A DNA stretch of 64,000 nt. It comes from Bipolaris cookei. Its lineage: Eukaryota; Ascomycota; Dothideomycetes; Pleosporales; Pleosporaceae. Numbering within the stretch: the stretch's first letter is position 1; every line of letters starts with the position of its first letter. Made by a program: the position numbers and the translations under genes. The DNA is taken from the NCBI GenBank assembly GCA_002286855.1, contig NRSV01000042.1, positions 1 to 64,000 of the forward strand, in the 5' to 3' direction. Shown here piece after piece: positions 45,042 through 54,575 of the stretch. The notes under the pieces were generated by a model. It was not told the DNA's origin, ran no database searches, and worked only from the letters and a program-made list of their open reading frames with translations.

Positions 45042-45976
45042 TCTGATCTTTTTTTTGCTTGAATTGGGAACGTATCCCACGGGCGAGTCGGTCGCTCTGC
45101 CAAGCTCCTACCAAAATATGTACCCATCTATTATCCCCCCACGTGTGGCGGAAAACTATTGTATTGCGAGTCCCATCACGTGACTTATTCTTTATTGCGC
45201 AATTCACTATACAAACGGCCTTCTCTTCCTCTGTACTGTGTAAACGAGTGTCCGCTCACATTCATTTTAGATAGTGATAATACAATTTCCTTTCTTGTTC
45301 TACAAAAACCCTGCGTGGCGGCATGCCGGTGATGCTCCCACCACAACAAAGTCAACTCCAGCCCAGAGGTCTAGTGAGTCTCGGGATAGATTCCTTAACC
45401 TCAAAGCCTTTTCTACACTTTATCTCGTCGCCTACAAGTTCCTGCTTGACTAGCAATACTACAACTCGCTGCCAGCATACGCGGCAGCCCCGCCTTGGAC
45501 AGCCTCGAACGCGCCAAAGGCTTAACATATGTTCCCAAGAGTCTGTCAAGCTATACAAAGATACATAGAGAGTGTGTCCCGAGCAAGATACTACAGCATC
45601 CTATGTTGTGGTGCTGTTGCGCAAGTCTATTGCTCTAGAGAGCAGGATTAACAACTAAGGCGCGCTACTTGCAGGCCGTATAGAAATGCCGTAAGTGGCT
45701 TAGCAGTATTCTACCCGTCTTGATACTGAACCTTTGTCACGCGAGCGCCATTTCAATGGAGCCACCTGCCTAGCGACCAAGGCTAAGCATGACTTGCTTG
45801 TGCTCGAACACATGCTCAAACGCCGCACTAGACTCAACGTATGCCTGTCTTAGGAGGAGAGAGTGGTACAAGTAGAGGCTTATATATAGTCCTGCAGCAG
45901 CGTCAGAATTAGCTTAGAGTAGTTAGTAGAGATAGAACGTCTATCAACTTGTAACAGAACAACGACGTTCTAGCTA
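45042..45976. other. Gene-poor DNA at the edge of the accessory region
   Basis: About 930 bases with no supported gene between tRNA-Thr(AGT) and the 3' end of the broken NACHT-WD40 gene. Sequence character changes here toward mixed, decayed DNA. No repeat or transposase was recognised. Confidence 0.5.
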
Positions 45977-48484
45977 CTAGAAGCTAAGAAACGCTACACG
46001 CCCTGAATAGCACCCTAGACACACTGTGTGTCTATACACTGCCGTGACGCAGTTCTGGTACTGAGGAGGAAGCCATAGAAACCGCTGCGTTTGATGCAAT
46101 ACCCATTCGCTATCTACGGTAGCATATGGCAATTCTTGGGCTGGAAGGGCTGATGCAACAGCGATAAGATCAAACGGTAGGGGGATATCCTCTCTGTTAG
46201 TATGGAGAGTCCGGCCATCTAGCGAGAATGCGATGTGAAAGATTGGTGAAGGCTTATCTCCTAGCACAGTGCGACAGTGGCCCGTCGCTGTCTCCCACAC
46301 CCGCACTGTGCTGTCGCCGGATGCTGAGGCGACCAGCTGCCCGTCTGGCGAGAACACTACCGCGCTGACCTGTTGTGAATGACCCTCCAGCACATTCTGG
46401 CATGCATCCCACTCTGCATCTCTCCCAGAAACCACTCTCACTGCCTTTGGTACCTGCTCAATAAACACCTTTCGCACAAGGCTTGACTCGGGCGAAAAGA
46501 GAAGGGCTGAAGAATATATCTGGAGGGGGGCCTTAGCCAGTATTGGTACGAATCGGAGCACAAATCGGACGGCATCGTGGAGGAACTTAGCAACGATACT
46601 ATTAGACGGCTACATATAGGTCAGCATTAAACACGATAATCACTTGGATACGAATGCTCTACCGTTGCTAGCGCCTGTAGCCTTGCTAATAGTCGCACGC
46701 ATAGACTTGTTTCATTGAACAGGCTCATAGCCTCAAGCCAGTGAAGAAGGTGTTTCTCAAGGAAGCAGTGCGTAGTGTCTCCGTTTTCGACACTGCGTCC
46801 ACTGCGCTCGAGATGGTCGACCCAGTAGCGGCACGCGTACTGCAGCTTAGGTAGCAGGTTGCGATTAATAGTCTCTTCGTCGACCTCTCTCTGTAAAACT
46901 CCAGGATCTGCGAGATTGCACATATCCTGTCGAAGGCCACCAGGCATAGACATGAGCTCCAGGCAGCGAGATCACAGCCTCTCGTGCGTACCGGTCTTCT
47001 CTACCCAGAAATTATCGTCGTTGCATCTCTTCCTATTGAGTAGAAAGTCGCGGAACGAAGGGTGATGCAATCGCACTGGCCAGTTTGGGTCTTGTGGGAC
47101 ATCCACAATCGAGTGTAGCTCATGTAGTGTTCGATGCACATCCTCTATAGGAACACGTAGTAGCTGAGCTAGTGAAGAAGTAGAAAGCGGCGATTGTAGA
47201 AGCACAATCGCCCCAAGTGTCTCTCTAATTTTCGTGTACCATCTCTTCCTTTCCTGTTTCCTGTATTTGCGAACAGGGCTCCTAAGCACTGTAAGGTATA
47301 TGCTGTCTAATCGCTGTTCGGGCAGAATCTCGAAGTGCTCGTCTGTGCCAGAGTCGCTAGATGAGCTGTTGTTTGCCGAGCAACTGTCTATAGAGGAGCT
47401 TTCCTTAAGAACAACACGCAGTCGTTAAGTAACGAATTGTCCACCTTCTCGGATGAAGCGACATGCAGTGGCAGCCCAGATAAAAAGACCGCATGCACTC
47501 TGCACTAACTGTCCAATAGTCTCTACACCTGGCCAGTCGTCCGCCTGATAACATTCTCTTGCGATGATCCTGAGGTGGTACTCAAGAAAGAGCCCTATGT
47601 CGTGGTCAACGATTGACGGCGAGATGTTGTGCAGGATGACGTCCTTGTGCTCCGAGTCCGCTATCGTCTTAAACCCGTGCCGGATCGGCACTTCTGGCCT
47701 GCTTGTCAGCAACACCCGCAGCCGGGCGTCTGCCAATGACGACTGCACCTCAGCCAGCAGCTGCACAATAATGCGGATATTGTCGTTGCTATCGCACTCA
47801 TCAAGCGCGTCCACAACTAGAACGAGCGAGGCTGGACAGTCACTGTCGCCAAGCTTCGACAATGGCCCAAGGACAAGGTGATGCCACTGGTCGCGTAGAG
47901 ACTGGCTAGCAATGTTGTCGCGCTCTGCAACTGCGTCGCTAATGCACCGTTTTAATACTGGCACGTTGCGCGCAAGCTGCACCGCGAGGCTTGTTACAAA
48001 CCTACCTGCGTGGCCTACGTCGCCGCCGCCGCGCGAGAAGAAGAAGCTGGCCGCCAGACGCTGCTTGTCGTAGTAGCTGCGCGCCACCGTCCGCGCGATC
48101 GTCGACTTGCCTGTGCCCGCCAGGCTGCTTAGCTAGAAGATGCACCGCTCGTCTTGCCCGTCCGCCCAGCTGTATATCTCGCGTAGGAGGTCAACGCGCG
48201 TGTCAGGGAGGCATGCGGGCTCATGCTGCTTAGCGTACGAGTTGAAGGGCGCATAGGAGGCGCATAGGAGGCGCATAGGAGGCGATCGAGAGTGTTCTCA
48301 AGTCCTGTTTGACGTGTCTACTTAGCGTCCCGCATCTACTAGACAGCTTGACGGCCCTCGGACGGTCCCGCGACATACCAATGTGGACAGAGCCGTTGAT
48401 GTCATTAGCTTGGACGCTCTTGTATGCATTACCGAACGCTATGTTAGATATTGTAGAGGTCATAACATCGCTGTAGAAGAGCAT
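45977..48484 (-). pseudogene. NACHT-WD40 STAND (NLR-like) gene, broken
   Basis: Minus-strand remains of a fungal NACHT-WD40 receptor. The 5' part has the adaptor-type FGNAYKSVQANDINGSVHIG, an intron, then IASYAPFNSYAKQHEPACLP if a triplicated 11-bp unit is read once. The NACHT part shows REIYSWADGQDERCIF, stop TAG (48133-48135), then the P-loop LAGTGKSTIARTVA, SFFFSRGGGDVGHAGRFVTS, LVLVVDALDECDSNDNIRII (Walker B-type) and VLLTSRPEVPIRHGFKTI. The same frame continues past TAA (47425-47427) and TGA (46972-46974). A later exon, after a likely 53-base intron (46662-46610), has FLHDAVRFVLRFVPI. It holds about two WD40 blades (NVLEGHSQQVSAVVFSPDGQ; GDSTVRVWETATGHC) and then ends. Three stops and one frameshift mean it cannot make the full receptor. 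Such genes control fungal allorecognition (family knowledge). Confidence 0.85.
48251..48283. repeat. 11-bp tandem triplication that shifts the frame of the NACHT gene
   Basis: Three perfect copies of GCATAGGAGGC (plus strand) at 48251-48261, 48262-48272 and 48273-48283. One copy gives a continuous NACHT-family frame; the two extra copies add 22 bases and shift it. Confidence 0.9.
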
Positions 48485-48526
48485 GCACCGTCGGCGGTGT
48501 GTCTACAGTGACAGAGTGCGGTGATG

Positions 48527-48572
48527 GTCTGCGATGATAGTCTGCGATAATAGTCTGCGATAATGGTCTGCG
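48527..48572. repeat. 13-bp tandem repeat upstream of the NACHT pseudogene
   Basis: Three copies of GTCTGCGATRATR plus seven bases of a fourth. It lies just 5' of the broken NACHT gene and could be an expansion in its promoter or leader. Confidence 0.85.
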
Positions 48573-49519
48573 GCGCAGCATCTCCTCGGCCTCAGCCTGG
48601 CGGCTATGCAGCCTGCAGCCTGCAGCTCGAGCAGTCACTCGCGGGATCTACGGCTGAGGCCAAGTACACGCATGGGCTTGGTTGCTTATGTGCCTGCTCC
48701 ACCGTCTCTCGTCGCATTCACAGCGTGTCCCATAGCCTGCGATCGCGCCACTAGTTACACAAAGGGAATCTTTGCAATGCTATGGACATGGAAAAAGTCA
48801 TCTAGTTAGGCAAGCATCCTGCGCAATGAACAATAGAACGAATATTAACTTTAACGGCCGGACCTCAATGCATCCCATTCGTGCTAGTCTCGTGGGATAA
48901 GATGGGAAGAACTGCTACAGGCAAGTGAAGCAAGGAATACAAACAAGTGACTAACTTCGCTGTAGGATGTACACGCTGCGCACGTTCAAGTTGTGTAAGT
49001 TGCGAATCGAGCAGCTTTTGCTTACGATTTAACATTAAATAGTTTCGCGTCTGCTAAAGCGTTCTTAAGCGTGGCATCAAAACCTTAGGAAGGCCTTAGA
49101 AGTAAGCTAAAGATCACTTCCTTCTTCTTTGATAGGATATGTTTCCAGTCAAGCGGCTTTTGCGGGCATGATGTCTGGCTAGACAAGAATGAGGAAGTGG
49201 AGTTCTACAGTATGTACAGTAGCGCTAGCAAAATTCAGGACAATATCGGGATGTCGCTCATCTAGACCTAGCGTATTGGACGCACTTCATGGTAAAGCAA
49301 ACAGATGACAAGCTTCAACCAAAAAAGATGTTCACACCACACATCTCTAACCATCACAAATATCGATGGCGCTCACTAGCAGTAGAAAAGGTCAATAGAG
49401 ACTGATTACTTCCTTTTGCATGAGATTGCCAGACACGGGGTGCACGTTAGCGAGACTTAGCGTCGCTATACGGTCCCCCGAGGCCATGCAGCATCACCAT
49501 GAGCGGTTCCATGCCAACA
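48573..49519. other. No supported gene
   Basis: About 950 bases between broken genes. It may hold decayed 5' exons of the CorA-like pseudogene, but nothing recognisable is left. Confidence 0.45.
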
Positions 49520-50132
49520 GTACCTCGCCTGCAGTAAGAATAATCGCGGACGCCGGGACAAAGTCGGCAGTCTCTTTGAGTTCCAGCTCGACCTCCTATG
49601 AGGTTTACTCCAACGGTCTGAAGCGAACAACGCGCGAATTCAAACGAGATCACTCTAGTAAGTCTATTCTACAATAGACATTATATAGCGGCTCTCTAAG
49701 CTTGTAACATCAGTCTTTCAACGCTGCTGCACAGAGGAACAGCAAGGTGCAGCTGCAGATAGGGGAAGAAGCGAAGAGAGAAGCGTCGGCGATGAAGGCA
49801 ATGGCTGTGGTCACAATGACTTTCTTGCCAACCACCTTTATTTCTGTAATTTTAACAATGCCTTTCTGCTAACTACTATATATTCGCGTACGGCTAACAC
49901 AACTCGTTGGACAGACAATCTTCGGAACTAACTTCCTCTCGTTTGAACCTGGAAGAGAGGCAGGACAATCACCGTCTGCTATGTCCTGTCAGTTCTGATA
50001 TATTGGGCACTGTCTATTCCGCTAACTGTTGCAACGCTTGCTTTGTGGTTCTGGTGGAGTATGTGGATTAAGCATCTCAGGCTCTTAAGGCCTAGAGCTG
50101 ATGCCTTTCGCGATAAACGCATTTCGCCATAA
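49520..50132 (+). pseudogene. CorA-like magnesium-transporter-domain protein, broken
   Basis: Decayed 3' part of a fungal CorA-like membrane protein. Segments in order: FEFQLDLL, stop TGA (49599-49601), GLLQRSEANNARIQTRSL, an intron, then FNAAAQRNSKVQLQIGEE and AKREASAMKAMAVVTMTFLP, the family's first transmembrane helix. A second intron (49846-49914) leads to TIFGTNFLSFEPGRE and SCQF. One base is missing at about 49997/49998: with a G restored the codon is Trp and the frame continues. As it stands the downstream frame reads YWALSIPLTVATLALWFWW then SMWIKHLRLLRPRADAF and a natural stop at 50132. Family helices and the usual basic C-terminus are therefore present but unreadable as one protein. 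Upstream exons are not recognisable; the left limit is approximate. Confidence 0.75.
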
Positions 50133-50578
50133 GAGCGGATTCTGTATATAGATAAATCAATATGACTAGCCCTTAACTAGGGAGATGAAGGCGAAGAATA
50201 AGATTCTGATTGAAGTTAATGTGAGAAGACGCTGGGCGGGAGTAACCAGGCTGAGACGTAGCCTAGTGCTGCTGCTTGAATACTTGTTCGTGCAACGGGT
50301 CGAGTCCTATCGGACTGCGCACGCAACTACAACGCGCCCACCCCGCCAAAAAGGCTGGCACAAGATATCAGAGCTGCTGATATTGTTGCGTAGTTGATAC
50401 ATAAGATAGCTGCCGCTATCTGTACTGTGATGGGCTGTCCAGCCCGTCACAGTTCGGCTGCTTTTAAGTGTCATTGCTCGGACCTGCGCGCTGCCTCCGC
50501 TCCTCACGGCTTCTGCTACTCACTAGTGTGCATTGCCTTTTATCACAATTAGTAGTCGAAAAAGACCTGTCTACCGCA

Positions 50579-51226
50579 ATGGCTAAGAATCACCAGTTTA
50601 CTATAGGATGGATCTGCCCTCTCCCGTTAGAGAAAGAGGCTGCAAGACTGGTGCTGGACGAAGAGTATCCACAAGACGAGGTCCAGTACCAGAACACATA
50701 CTACCTAGGCGGCCAGATCGGAAAACACAAGGTCGTTATTGGCGTGCAGCGAAGGATAGGACTGACTAGTGCCGCAATCCTTGCTGAGAAGATGCGCGCT
50801 GGGTTCCCCAACATTAGGTACTTTCTCCTTGTCGGCATCGCTGGCGGCATGCCTTGCTATAGGCCACTTGGTGCAGTCTTAGAGATCGTGCTTGGCGACG
50901 TGGTGGTCAGTTCTCCTCGAGGCAACCATGGCAGGGTATTGCAGTATGATAAGAGCGCGTGGGAGGGCCAAGGGCGACTGAACTTCGCGGACACGCCAAC
51001 GGCGTTCCAGGTGACCTGATGGCCGCGTTCAACAACTTTTGCGCAGAAGGCTGGCCTACGTAAGACGAACATCGCCGAAGTTCTGAAGCAAATGCGTCTT
51101 AAGCTTAATAAGGAACAAAAGCGCCAGTACGTCGACCTAGGTCCTAGTCGAGATAGGCTCTTCAAAGACACTTACGAGCATAAGGGCACTGAGCTCGACG
51201 ATTGTAAAGTATGCTGCGATATGGAG
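50579..51226 (+). pseudogene. PNP/UDP-phosphorylase-like N-terminal domain of a STAND gene, broken
   Basis: Starts MAKNHQFTIGWICPLPLEKE, the typical opening of fungal nucleoside-phosphorylase-domain STAND proteins. It continues GKHKVVIGVQRRIGLTSAAI, MRAGFPNIRYFLLVGIAGGM (the phosphorylase-fold glycine motif) and LGDVVVSSPRGNHGRVLQYD. It stops at TGA (51017-51019) after FQVT. The same frame resumes and reads GLRKTNIAEVLKQMRLKLNK, then DLGPSRDRLFKDTYEHKGTE and DDCKVCCDME, blocks found in intact members. The conserved stretch normally between these is shortened, so a deletion as well as a stop is likely. A GTACGT at 51227 could be a donor, but no downstream NB-ARC or ankyrin part is found. The domain cleaves nucleosides in some fungal NLRs (family knowledge); here catalysis is not expected. 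Confidence 0.75.
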
Positions 51227-52870
51227 TACGTAACTATTGTAATCATGATTTTTTTTTCGCACGCAATTGTCGCGAATGAGCGTCTAAGTGTGCTTGTTTA
51301 ATGGTCACAAGTCTCGATGATCGATATGGTTTTTTTGCTCCTGCATTCGCATCCGACACGGATTTTACGGGTCTTAAGTATACATGCGTACAATGGCTTG
51401 GGTATGGCCCAATGCTAATGCTGAGGTTGGTTTTTGATATATCAGAGTTTGGGCCATACGTGTTCTCAAGACTAACCTGAGAACATATAGCTCGAGTATA
51501 ATAATCGATTAATACTCCTTACAGATCGTCTTGCCCATACAGATGCAAAAAAAGGATCTTCTTGAACAAAGTGTGGCAATATGGGAGCGCGATAAATGAT
51601 ACACAAATATTCAGAACACCTAAAGTGCAGACGTAATTTGTACAGTTATTTAGTTGTAACAAGTACATGTATTAGCAAGAGCAAACCCGTGTGTCTATGC
51701 AAGCAGTAGTATATCAACACTTTTGGGAAGTGCCTGAGAGGTAAGTATGGTCGGGTGACATGTCTACCCAAGCTCAAGTAAGGTCTCTCGAAACAAGAGG
51801 TCGGTACGATAAAATGATTCTCTTAATAGTAATGTTGTCATTGCTGTTAGGACAAAGACCTAGCTTGTGTTAGAACAATGGGATAAGGTACGCTCAGAGA
51901 TATTGAAAGAAGACGAAAAACCGCTACAGTGTTGGCACCCCAACATCTCATCCACACCTTTGTCAGTTCCAAGATACTTCATTATGTGCCAATCCAAGGG
52001 CTATGTGAGTGGATCGAACCCAGCATTTGTCCATCTACATTAGCTCCGGGCCACACAGTACGTCACTACCCATCAACACCCTCCAGCCCCACCCCCTGCA
52101 TTGGAACGACCCCATCAGTCCTTACCTACGCCTACCTCTCGCCAACTCGACGCGTAATCCGTACCCAAAAAGCAAAAGGTAGCTCGCGAGCCAAAACAAA
52201 TTTCAACCCCTCGCTGCTTTCATGCGGACGCGTAATGATGCGCCACTAGTGTATTCTTACTTATCTTTGTTGACAAGGTTTAACCTTGCGAGGGAAAGAA
52301 GTGTAATTAAGCGAGTCCGCTCAGTGAATGCTTTTTTGTCGGCATGTCAATGCCGCGTGTGAAGAAGGAATGTAGCGGTTTCACTAGGCAGAATGACTAA
52401 AAGCAACCGAGCAAAAGCTTGTTTCTCCGCACTGAGGGGAAAAGGAATGGTGACGGGAGTTTCTATCTCGATTGAAGGAAAAAGAAGGATGATAGTATTT
52501 CATATTTCGTGTTCTTATGCAGAGGTGTGTGTTACACTTTTGCCGAGCAAAATGCCAGCCCTATTCGATTATCACAGTAGCATCTTGTATCTGACATGTT
52601 CATTTTCAAGGCAAAAGTGACATACTTGAGCATAGGCGTCACGAGGACTATTGTGTGAATATTGTTTCGAAAAAAAAAATTGAAGTTACGAACTAGCTTC
52701 TTTTCATCTCGTGACATCGTTGAACGGAGTTTGTATATTGTTCTCAGGCTAATATAGAAAAAGAGTTGTACGTCTGCTCCCATCTATTCTCTCCTAAGAC
52801 AGCCTTTTCCCAAGATGCTTTAAAAGAAAATATTCCTGCTATGATGATCACGGAGTTGGCAACTGCCAGC
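51227..52870. other. Gene-poor DNA between STAND remnant and chitin deacetylase
   Basis: About 1.6 kb. It holds a run of short inverted repeats at 51402-51520 (separate entry) and otherwise no supported gene in either strand. Confidence 0.5.
51402..51520. repeat. Cluster of three short inverted repeats
   Basis: GTATGGCCCAA (51402-51412) pairs with TTGGGCCATAC (51449-51459). TGTTCTCA (51461-51468) pairs with TGAGAACA (51478-51485). A third weaker pair, GAGTAT/ATACTC, lies around 51495-51520. They follow one another directly. Hairpin-forming DNA or RNA is possible; no known element was recognised. Confidence 0.6.
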
Positions 52871-54575
52871 TCAAGTGCACTTTCCAAAGCCAGTCTTGCA
52901 TCCAGTGCCGCAGTGATCAGTGGTGCTTCCACACCATCCATACTGCGAGCAGCAGTTTCCAAACGTCGAACCAATGCACGTGAAGCCTGAGGTTCCAGCA
53001 CAAGTTCCATCGGTAGAAGCCTTAGCGGCGGCGGCGGTGGGCTTGGGCGTAGCAGCAGTGCTCAAGGTGGTTGAGCCGGCATTGCTATTGCAAGTACCGA
53101 AGCCGGTCTGGCAGCCAGTGCCGCAGTAGTCGGTGGTGCTGCCGCACCAACCTGCAGAGCTGCAGCATTTGCCGAAAGCGGATCCTGTGCAGGTACTGAG
53201 AAAAGTTAGAAATGTGTAAAGAATGTGTAGATACGGGAGTTTCTTACAATCCTTTGGTACCACCGCAGGTAGCATCAGTGGACACCCCCTTGGTTCCGGT
53301 GGGAGCAGGGGCAGCAGAGGTAGGCTTTGCGCTGGCAGAAGTAGGCTTTGCGCCTCCAGAGGTGGAACCGCCGGTGCTAGCGCCATCAGCCTTGCGGTAC
53401 CAGTTCTCGACAGGGTCGCCAAGGCATTCACCGACAGTGACGGCTTTGTAGCCGAGCTGAGTAAGGGTAGAGAGCATGTACTCAGTCAAGTTCATGGCAG
53501 TCTGCTCGTGGATGTCGTGGCCAATCTCGAGCCATTGGGTGCTGGCGGCTTTACCCGAGGTGACGTTACCCTTGAAGACGTCCTTGGAGTACTGAATCAG
53601 AGTAGGGTCGTCATGCTCGTAGTCATCCTGAAGACGTCAGTTGTGATTTCCAAAGAGCGTTATAAAGTGTGCGTACAGTATCCAAGTCGAAGTAGGTGAC
53701 GTGGTAGCCAAGGTCAGCCATATCTTTCTCGCAGCCAGACTCGGCAGTGCAGCTGGAGTAGGGAGGACGCATGTAAGTGGGGATTTTGCCAACAATGTTG
53801 CGCAGAGCCATCTCGTTCTTAATCATCTGATCATAGCGATCCTGCGAGGAGATGGCGCTCAGATCCAAATGAGTCCAGGTGTGCGAAGCGATCTGGTGGC
53901 CTTCAGTGTCCATACGCTTGATGACTTGGGTGAATTCAGGGGTGATGTCGATTTGGCCCTTGCCGATGTTGTTACCGGTAATGAAAAAGGTAGCTTTGGC
54001 GTTGTAGGAAGCCATGACATCAAGAATGTGGCTAGTGAAAACCTTCTGTGGGCCGTCATCGTAGGTGAGAGCAACGGTTCCTGGTTTGGTACAGCTGTAG
54101 ATACCGTTGCCACCAAACTCGACATTTCCGGGCTTGGTACGGGCAATGGAGGCAGTGCTGGTGCCGGCTGGTGTCGTGTTCTCTGGGCAAGCCGGGCCAT
54201 GCTTGTAATCACAACCAGGAGAGAAACAGTAGTCGCTATCGTTTCCGCAGTCTAGAATTCGTTAATGAAAAGTTTTGATGTATGACATCAACAAAACCTA
54301 CACCCGGCTTCTGAGCAGCACTGGCCAGCAGGGCAGTTGCCAATGTCAGCTCCACACTGGCGGTCGTCCTGGCGGCGGATGATTTGCGTCTTGACCTTGT
54401 TCTTGGCACTGGCGATCTCGTTGACGCCAGTGAATCGTGCTCCGATACCAGAAAGCAAGTCGCGAGCCTTGATGTCCTTTGGATCCAACCCAACAATGCT
54501 AGGGAGGCCAGTCCCATGACCACTAACGATGGGGGCAACGGCTACAACGGCCGCAAGAGCAGCAGAGTAGTGCAT
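52871..54575 (-). CDS. Secreted chitin deacetylase with N- and C-terminal chitin-binding (CBM18) modules
   Basis: Four exons, 54575-54302, 54251-53677, 53627-53248 and 53195-52871, give 517 residues. Signal peptide MHYSAALAAVVAVAPIVSG. A hevein-like module (CGADIGNCPAGQCCSEAGYC) is completed across the first intron. The NodB domain has motif 1 TVALTYDDGP, the metal-ligand motif SHTWTHLDLS, RPPYSSC, the DLDTDDYEH region across the second intron, and WLEIGHDIHEQT with the final catalytic His. A Ser/Ala/Thr-rich linker leads to two more modules, FTCTGSAFGKCCSSAGWCGS and FTCIGSTFGNCCSQYGWCGS, each with the Cys-rich CBM18 pattern. The enzyme deacetylates chitin or chito-oligomers in the wall or apoplast, which in plant-associated fungi can hide chitin from host receptors (family knowledge). 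All junctions keep phase. It is intact among pseudogenes. Confidence 0.92.

Noticed and set aside
10847..51226. Possible purine-metabolism cluster (uricase, 5'-nucleotidases, PNP-like domain)
   Set aside because: The genes are 10-20 kb apart with unrelated genes between, on mixed strands, and the PNP domain belongs to a STAND remnant.
51990..52025. tRNA T-arm-like GGGTTCGATCC on the minus strand
   Set aside because: The stem does not pair properly and no acceptor, D or anticodon arm can be built around it.
53223..54255. Plus-strand frames opposite the chitin deacetylase
   Set aside because: Mirror-image shadows of a strong coding region; no family features.
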